This document shows positions 6,023 through 8,331 of a stretch of 8,331 nt of DNA, in pieces. This DNA is from Deltaproteobacteria bacterium. Its GTDB lineage: Bacteria; Desulfobacterota; Binatia; UBA9968. The translations under genes were made by a program, and so were the position numbers. Numbering within the stretch: the first letter of the stretch is position 1; the number at the start of each line of letters is the position of its first letter. The notes below the pieces were generated by a model, which made no database searches, was not told the origin of the DNA, and saw nothing but the letters and a program-made list of their open reading frames with translations. The stretch covers positions 1 to 8,331 of the forward strand of contig VBLN01000079.1 of the NCBI GenBank assembly GCA_005878685.1. The letters run 5' to 3'.

Positions 6023-6874
6023 ATGCTGAAGCCCATCGCATTATCCCAGACCCATATGGAGTGTTCTCATCTGAAGGACACGGTTCCCGTGCTCACGGAC
6101 TTTCTCGCCTTCGAGAAGGTAGCCGAGCGCCCAGGAGAGGTGACGCTCAAACATCCCAATACCGATTGGTTGTTGACCGTTCATGAAGGCGGGAGCGACG
6201 CGTCAGAAAAGCAGATGCACAATCACTACGGGGTACGCGTCTTGACCACGCAGGAAGTCGACGCCGCTTATGATTACCTGAGCGCGCACAAGGAGAAATA
6301 TCACCTACCCCAAATCGGCCGGCCCCTTAACAATCACGGCTCCTATTCGCTTTATTTTTTGGAGCCGGGCTCGAATGGCTGGGAGATAGAATGCTACGCG
6401 GACGCCCTGCGCAAGGAGATCTGGAAAACCAAGTATGGCGGCGTGTGGGCTCCCCATTGGGAGAGGCCGTTCTCTGCAGAACGGTTTCCGGGCCGGGGCT
6501 ATGTCCCTCAGGGTTTTACTCATGGGACGCTCGCGATCGGCGATCACAGAATCTCGCGGGATTTCTACGCCAATGTTTTGGGTCTAGAGGTTCATCAGGC
6601 CAATCCCCACGTCGTTTACATTAAGCACCCGAAGACCAAATGTTACGTCGTCTGCGCCGAGAGAAAAGAATGGAAGGTTTTCTCCGACAACTTTCGCTTC
6701 ACGCTCGCCGTTGAGTCACAGGAAGCGGTCTCCGAGGCGCACCGTTGGCTGTCCCAGTCGGGAAAAGAGCTTGGAGTGAGTGACCTTGGGCCGATCCGAC
6801 AGAACGGAACGGGTGCATTCTTTTTGCTTCGCGACCCAGATCGAAACTGCTGGGAAGTTACCTCTCCTCACTGA
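6023..6874 (+). CDS. Two-domain VOC-family protein (extradiol dioxygenase/glyoxalase-like)
   Basis: A 283-residue cytosolic protein made of two vicinal-oxygen-chelate modules (about 5-126 and 162-281). By comparison with type I extradiol dioxygenases the metal triad is His, His, Glu. Domain 1 shows H11 (SQTHMEC), H68 (MHNHYGVRV) and E121 (SNGWEIECY), a complete set. Domain 2 shows H167 (FTHGTLAIGD) and E278 (DPDRNCWEVTS), but Phe (F224, SDNFRFTLAV) where the second His is expected. In classical two-domain dioxygenases it is the C-terminal module that holds iron, so the pattern is reversed here. The reaction is unknown: ring cleavage, isomerase or lyase chemistry are all possible. It is the first gene of a tight pair (5-bp gap) with the FMN-dependent oxidase, suggesting joint catabolism of an organic acid or aromatic compound. 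Confidence 0.88.
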   Translation: MLKPIALSQTHMECSHLKDTVPVLTDFLAFEKVAERPGEVTLKHPNTDWLLTVHEGGSDASEKQMHNHYGVRVLTTQEVDAAYDYLSAHKEKYHLPQIGRPLNNHGSYSLYFLEPGSNGWEIECYADALRKEIWKTKYGGVWAPHWERPFSAERFPGRGYVPQGFTHGTLAIGDHRISRDFYANVLGLEVHQANPHVVYIKHPKTKCYVVCAERKEWKVFSDNFRFTLAVESQEAVSEAHRWLSQSGKELGVSDLGPIRQNGTGAFFLLRDPDRNCWEVTSPH

Positions 6875-6879
6875 TCCGC

Positions 6880-7890
6880 ATGCAGGAAAAACCCTTAAGC
6901 CAGATGGGTCTTCGGGAGATCCGCGACATCGCCCGGCTACGAATGTCCCATTCGGCCTGGGAGCATGTCATGGGCGCGGCGGAAAGCCGCGCGACGTTTC
7001 GGAGGAATCAAAAGGCCTTCGGACGATTTCTTTTCCGCCAGAGGATTTTCCATGATGTCACCGACCCGGATACTTCCGTGGAGCTTTTTGGCCGCCGTCT
7101 CACGACCCCAGCGTTCATAGCGCCGATCGGTAGCTTCAGCCTGATCGGTGATAGGGCAGATCACCAGGTGGCGGAAGGGGCGGGCCTCGCCGGGACGATG
7201 CTGTTTGCCAGTCACGCCGCCAAGCCGACGGTGCAAGAGTGGGCCGAGGCGACGTCGGCGCCAATAGTTTTTATGGCCTATTTGAATCGGGGCAAAGAGG
7301 ATACCTTGAAATGCGTCCGACAGGCGGAGAGTCTGGGATACGCGGCTGTAGGTATCACCATGGATACCATTCAGCCGGTCAAGATCGGCGATGAAGTGCC
7401 TCTTTCGACCAAAGACGGCAAACCCAGGAAGGGTTATCCCGCTTCGGCAAAGAACATAGAGTGGTTGAAGAGCGAAACCTCGCTTCCGGTGGTGATCAAG
7501 GGCATCATGGGCTCTGAGGATGCGCGGATCGCCGTGAATGCCGGGGCGGACGCGCTGATCGTGTCGAACCACGGCGGCAGGATACTCGATTTCAATCGGG
7601 CCGCCATTGAGGTCTTGCCCGAAGTGGTCGCGGCCGTAGGGGATAAGGTGACGGTGCTGCTCGACAGCGGCATCAGAAGCGGCGGGGATATCGTCAAGGC
7701 CCTGGCGCTAGGCGCCAAGGCTGTCCTTGTGGGGCGGCCGATTGCGTGGGGCGTGGGAGCGGCCGGAGTTCAGGGCGTGGTGCGGGTTGTTGATATCCTC
7801 ACGGAGCAGATCAAAAGGGTGCTGATCCTGACCGGGGTCGGCGCCGTCTCAGAAATCACAGAATCGATCTTGATTCAGGATCAGGCTTAG
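6880..7890 (+). CDS. FMN-dependent alpha-hydroxy-acid oxidase/dehydrogenase
   Basis: A 336-residue TIM-barrel flavoprotein of the glycolate oxidase/lactate dehydrogenase family, which oxidises 2-hydroxy acids to 2-oxo acids. Seen: N-terminal helix region with RRNQKAFGRF (41-50), FIAPIGSFSLIG (79-90), the MAYLNRG strand (132-138; Y134 matches active-site Tyr129 of spinach glycolate oxidase), MDT (161-163), the flavin-binding Lys in VVIKGIM (K207), catalytic SNHGGR (229-234; H231 base, R234 substrate carboxylate) and FMN-phosphate motifs DSGIRSGGDIVKAL (262-275) and GRP (285-287). Odd points: the family Tyr24 position appears to be His (H29, WEHVMGAAES), and the second substrate Arg expected a few residues after MDT is not evident (TIQPVKIGDEV). 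The substrate may therefore not be glycolate or lactate. No Shine-Dalgarno precedes the ATG, so translation probably depends on coupling to the VOC gene. Confidence 0.92.
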   Translation: MQEKPLSQMGLREIRDIARLRMSHSAWEHVMGAAESRATFRRNQKAFGRFLFRQRIFHDVTDPDTSVELFGRRLTTPAFIAPIGSFSLIGDRADHQVAEGAGLAGTMLFASHAAKPTVQEWAEATSAPIVFMAYLNRGKEDTLKCVRQAESLGYAAVGITMDTIQPVKIGDEVPLSTKDGKPRKGYPASAKNIEWLKSETSLPVVIKGIMGSEDARIAVNAGADALIVSNHGGRILDFNRAAIEVLPEVVAAVGDKVTVLLDSGIRSGGDIVKALALGAKAVLVGRPIAWGVGAAGVQGVVRVVDILTEQIKRVLILTGVGAVSEITESILIQDQA

Positions 7891-7930
7891 ATCCTTTTGC
7901 CATCAGCCCATCTAAAATCTAGCCAATAGA

Positions 7931-7977
7931 CCCTCACCTTTTATCCTCTCCCTTCGAGGGAGAGGGCAGGGTGAGGG
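7931..7977. repeat. Dispersed REP-like hairpin (CCCTCACC...GGTGAGGG)
   Basis: Nested perfect inverted repeats. The outer arms are CCCTCACC (7931-7938) and GGTGAGGG (7970-7977). The inner stem is CCTCTCCCT (7945-7953) with AGGGAGAGG (7957-7965) around a 3-nt loop. This matches a palindrome commonly seen between genes in many proteobacterial genomes. It lies 40 bp after the oxidase stop, where it may stabilise or end the transcript, though no T-run follows. Confidence 0.8.
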
Positions 7978-7995
7978 TGACAGGTGGAGCATTCC

Positions 7996-8013
7996 TGCTA
8001 CCGAGACGTAGCA
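7996..8013. promoter_or_regulatory. Dyad, candidate enhancer-binding-protein site for the sigma-54 promoter
   Basis: TGCTAC-N6-GTAGCA, perfect 6-bp arms. Its centre is about 144 bp upstream of the predicted sigma-54 start (8149), within the usual range for activator sites of this promoter class. The activator is unknown and only one site is clear. Confidence 0.4.
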
Positions 8014-8121
8014 TAAAAGATACGCTTTGTCTTTTTTCTTGTCTGGCCGATGGAGTTCCTGCCTGCAAGATTCTGCCGTCTTTTCAATATCCTACTTTAC
8101 ATGGACATCCATCTTCGAGGA

Positions 8122-8137
8122 TTGGCACAGCGCTTGC
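8122..8137 (+). promoter_or_regulatory. Sigma-54 (RpoN) promoter
   Basis: TTGGCAC-N5-TTGC with GG at 8124-8125 and GC at 8136-8137, exactly 10 bp apart as required. It agrees with the consensus YTGGCACG-N4-TTGC except for A instead of the last G of the -24 block. Predicted start about A8149. It is intergenic and oriented toward a structured, terminated segment. Confidence 0.65.
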
Positions 8138-8197
8138 GCTTCGTCTCCAGGAAATGGTTGACAGGCTGTAGCAACCGTGGAATAAGAGGGCATTTTT

Positions 8198-8248
8198 ATG
8201 TCGGCCGGCCGATCTTGCTCGGCAACAACTTGGATTGTAATTCTTTAG
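8198..8248 (+). CDS. Possible 16-residue peptide or leader peptide inside the terminated transcript
   Basis: ATG at 8198 is preceded by AAGAGGG (8184-8190) with 7-nt spacing, a good ribosome site. The ORF reads MSAGRSCSATTWIVIL and its TAG (8246-8248) touches the base of the terminator stem. The end (TTWIVIL) is hydrophobic and holds Trp, Ile, Val and Leu, as a leader peptide for amino-acid attenuation might, but there is no run of one codon. A strong antiterminator was not found: only GTCGG 8200-8204 against CCGAC 8250-8254. It may be a fortuitous ORF. Confidence 0.35.
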   Translation: MSAGRSCSATTWIVIL

Positions 8249-8279
8249 CCCGACCAGGTCGTCCCTGGCCGGGCTTTTT
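8247..8279 (+). terminator. Rho-independent terminator
   Basis: AGCCCGACCAGG (8247-8258), 5-nt loop, CCTGGCCGGGCT (8264-8275): 11 of 12 pairs with one A-C mismatch, followed by TTTTATTTT. Strong and plus-strand specific. No conventional gene precedes it for more than 350 bp, which points to a short transcript of its own. Confidence 0.92.
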
Positions 8280-8284
8280 ATTTT

Positions 8285-8312
8285 GATTTTGGATTGCCGA
8301 TTTTGGGTTCGA
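8285..8312. repeat. Degenerate tandem heptamer (GATTTTG type)
   Basis: GATTTTG (8285), GATTGCC (8292), GATTTTG (8299), GGTTCGA (8306) in exact 7-bp phase, between the terminator and the last start codon. A further unit sequence of the heptamer tracts seen in other gaps of the window. Confidence 0.5.
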
Positions 8313-8324
8313 CGAGGAGGTTTT

Positions 8325-8331
8325 ATGGATA
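8325..8331 (+). CDS. Start of a gene that continues beyond the window
   Basis: ATG at 8325 follows AGGAGG (8315-8320) at 4-nt spacing. Only ATG-GAT-A is visible, so nothing can be said of the product. Its position after the terminator makes it the possible target if the preceding element is an attenuator. Confidence 0.45.

Larger units (their letters stand above)
8149..8280 (+). ncRNA. Candidate sigma-54-dependent small RNA or leader transcript (about 130 nt)
   Basis: Bounded by the sigma-54 element and a strong terminator. Three stems are visible: ATGGTTG/CAACCGT with an ACA/TGT extension (8154-8178), GCCGA-N6-TCGGC (8208-8223), and the terminator (8247-8275). Between the first two is a Shine-Dalgarno and a 16-codon ORF. 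It could be a regulatory RNA, a small-protein mRNA or an attenuator leader for the gene at 8325. I recognise no RNA family. The whole 7891-8324 space has no other gene. Confidence 0.45.

Noticed and set aside
6937..7572. 211-codon minus-strand ORF inside the hydroxy-acid oxidase
   Set aside because: A frame shadow of a gene whose motifs are complete on the plus strand; Arg/His-rich composition is typical of antisense translation.
7971..8286. Two plus-strand ORFs of 66 and 78 codons in the final gap
   Set aside because: One starts inside the REP-like hairpin and the other runs through the sigma-54 element and terminator; neither has a ribosome site or a recognisable product.

Overview
The window is a chromosomal stretch from a free-living bacterium with Gram-negative-type regulation. 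It has eleven well-supported protein genes: ten recognisable families plus one small membrane protein. It has no rRNA, tRNA, CRISPR array, transposase or phage gene. The gene mix suggests an uncultured Desulfobacterota/Binatia-, Tectomicrobia- or Methylomirabilota-like lineage: long-form HisG, a membrane-linked TPR/ferredoxin unit, and a VOC protein paired with an alpha-hydroxy-acid oxidase. The moderately high GC content (by eye), the GTG starts and a sigma-54-type promoter fit this. The assignment is inference and weak.

Layout. (1) 92-1006, minus: a class III PPK2 polyphosphate kinase. It faces away, across about 200 bp, from a three-gene plus-strand operon (1213-2770): a one-helix membrane protein, a membrane-anchored TPR protein and an unusual 2[4Fe-4S] ferredoxin, which looks like an electron-transfer module. 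(2) 2836-4944, minus and convergent with the ferredoxin: a MTHFSD-type 5-formyl-THF cyclo-ligase homologue, then hisI and hisG separated by 4 bp. (3) 5091-5908, plus: cutA and a Nudix hydrolase behind a strong sigma-70 promoter that appears to give a leaderless cutA mRNA. (4) 6023-7890, plus: a two-domain VOC protein and an FMN-dependent alpha-hydroxy-acid oxidase from their own promoter. (5) 7891-8324: about 430 bp without a conventional gene but rich in signals.

Region 5 is the most interesting part. After a CCCTCACC/GGTGAGGG-type dispersed hairpin repeat there is, in order: an 18-bp dyad (7996-8013); a sigma-54 -24/-12 element with exact GG-N10-GC spacing (8122-8137); a predicted start near 8149; a stem-loop; a Shine-Dalgarno followed by a 16-codon ORF; another hairpin; and a strong Rho-independent terminator (8247-8279). 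This looks like a sigma-54-controlled small RNA, small peptide or leader/attenuator ahead of a new gene that begins at 8325.

Several intergenic spaces carry short degenerate tandem heptamers of different sequence (2779-2798, 4957-4984, 4998-5018, 8285-8312). They resemble the STRR class of repeats described in cyanobacteria and may be a genome-wide feature of this organism.
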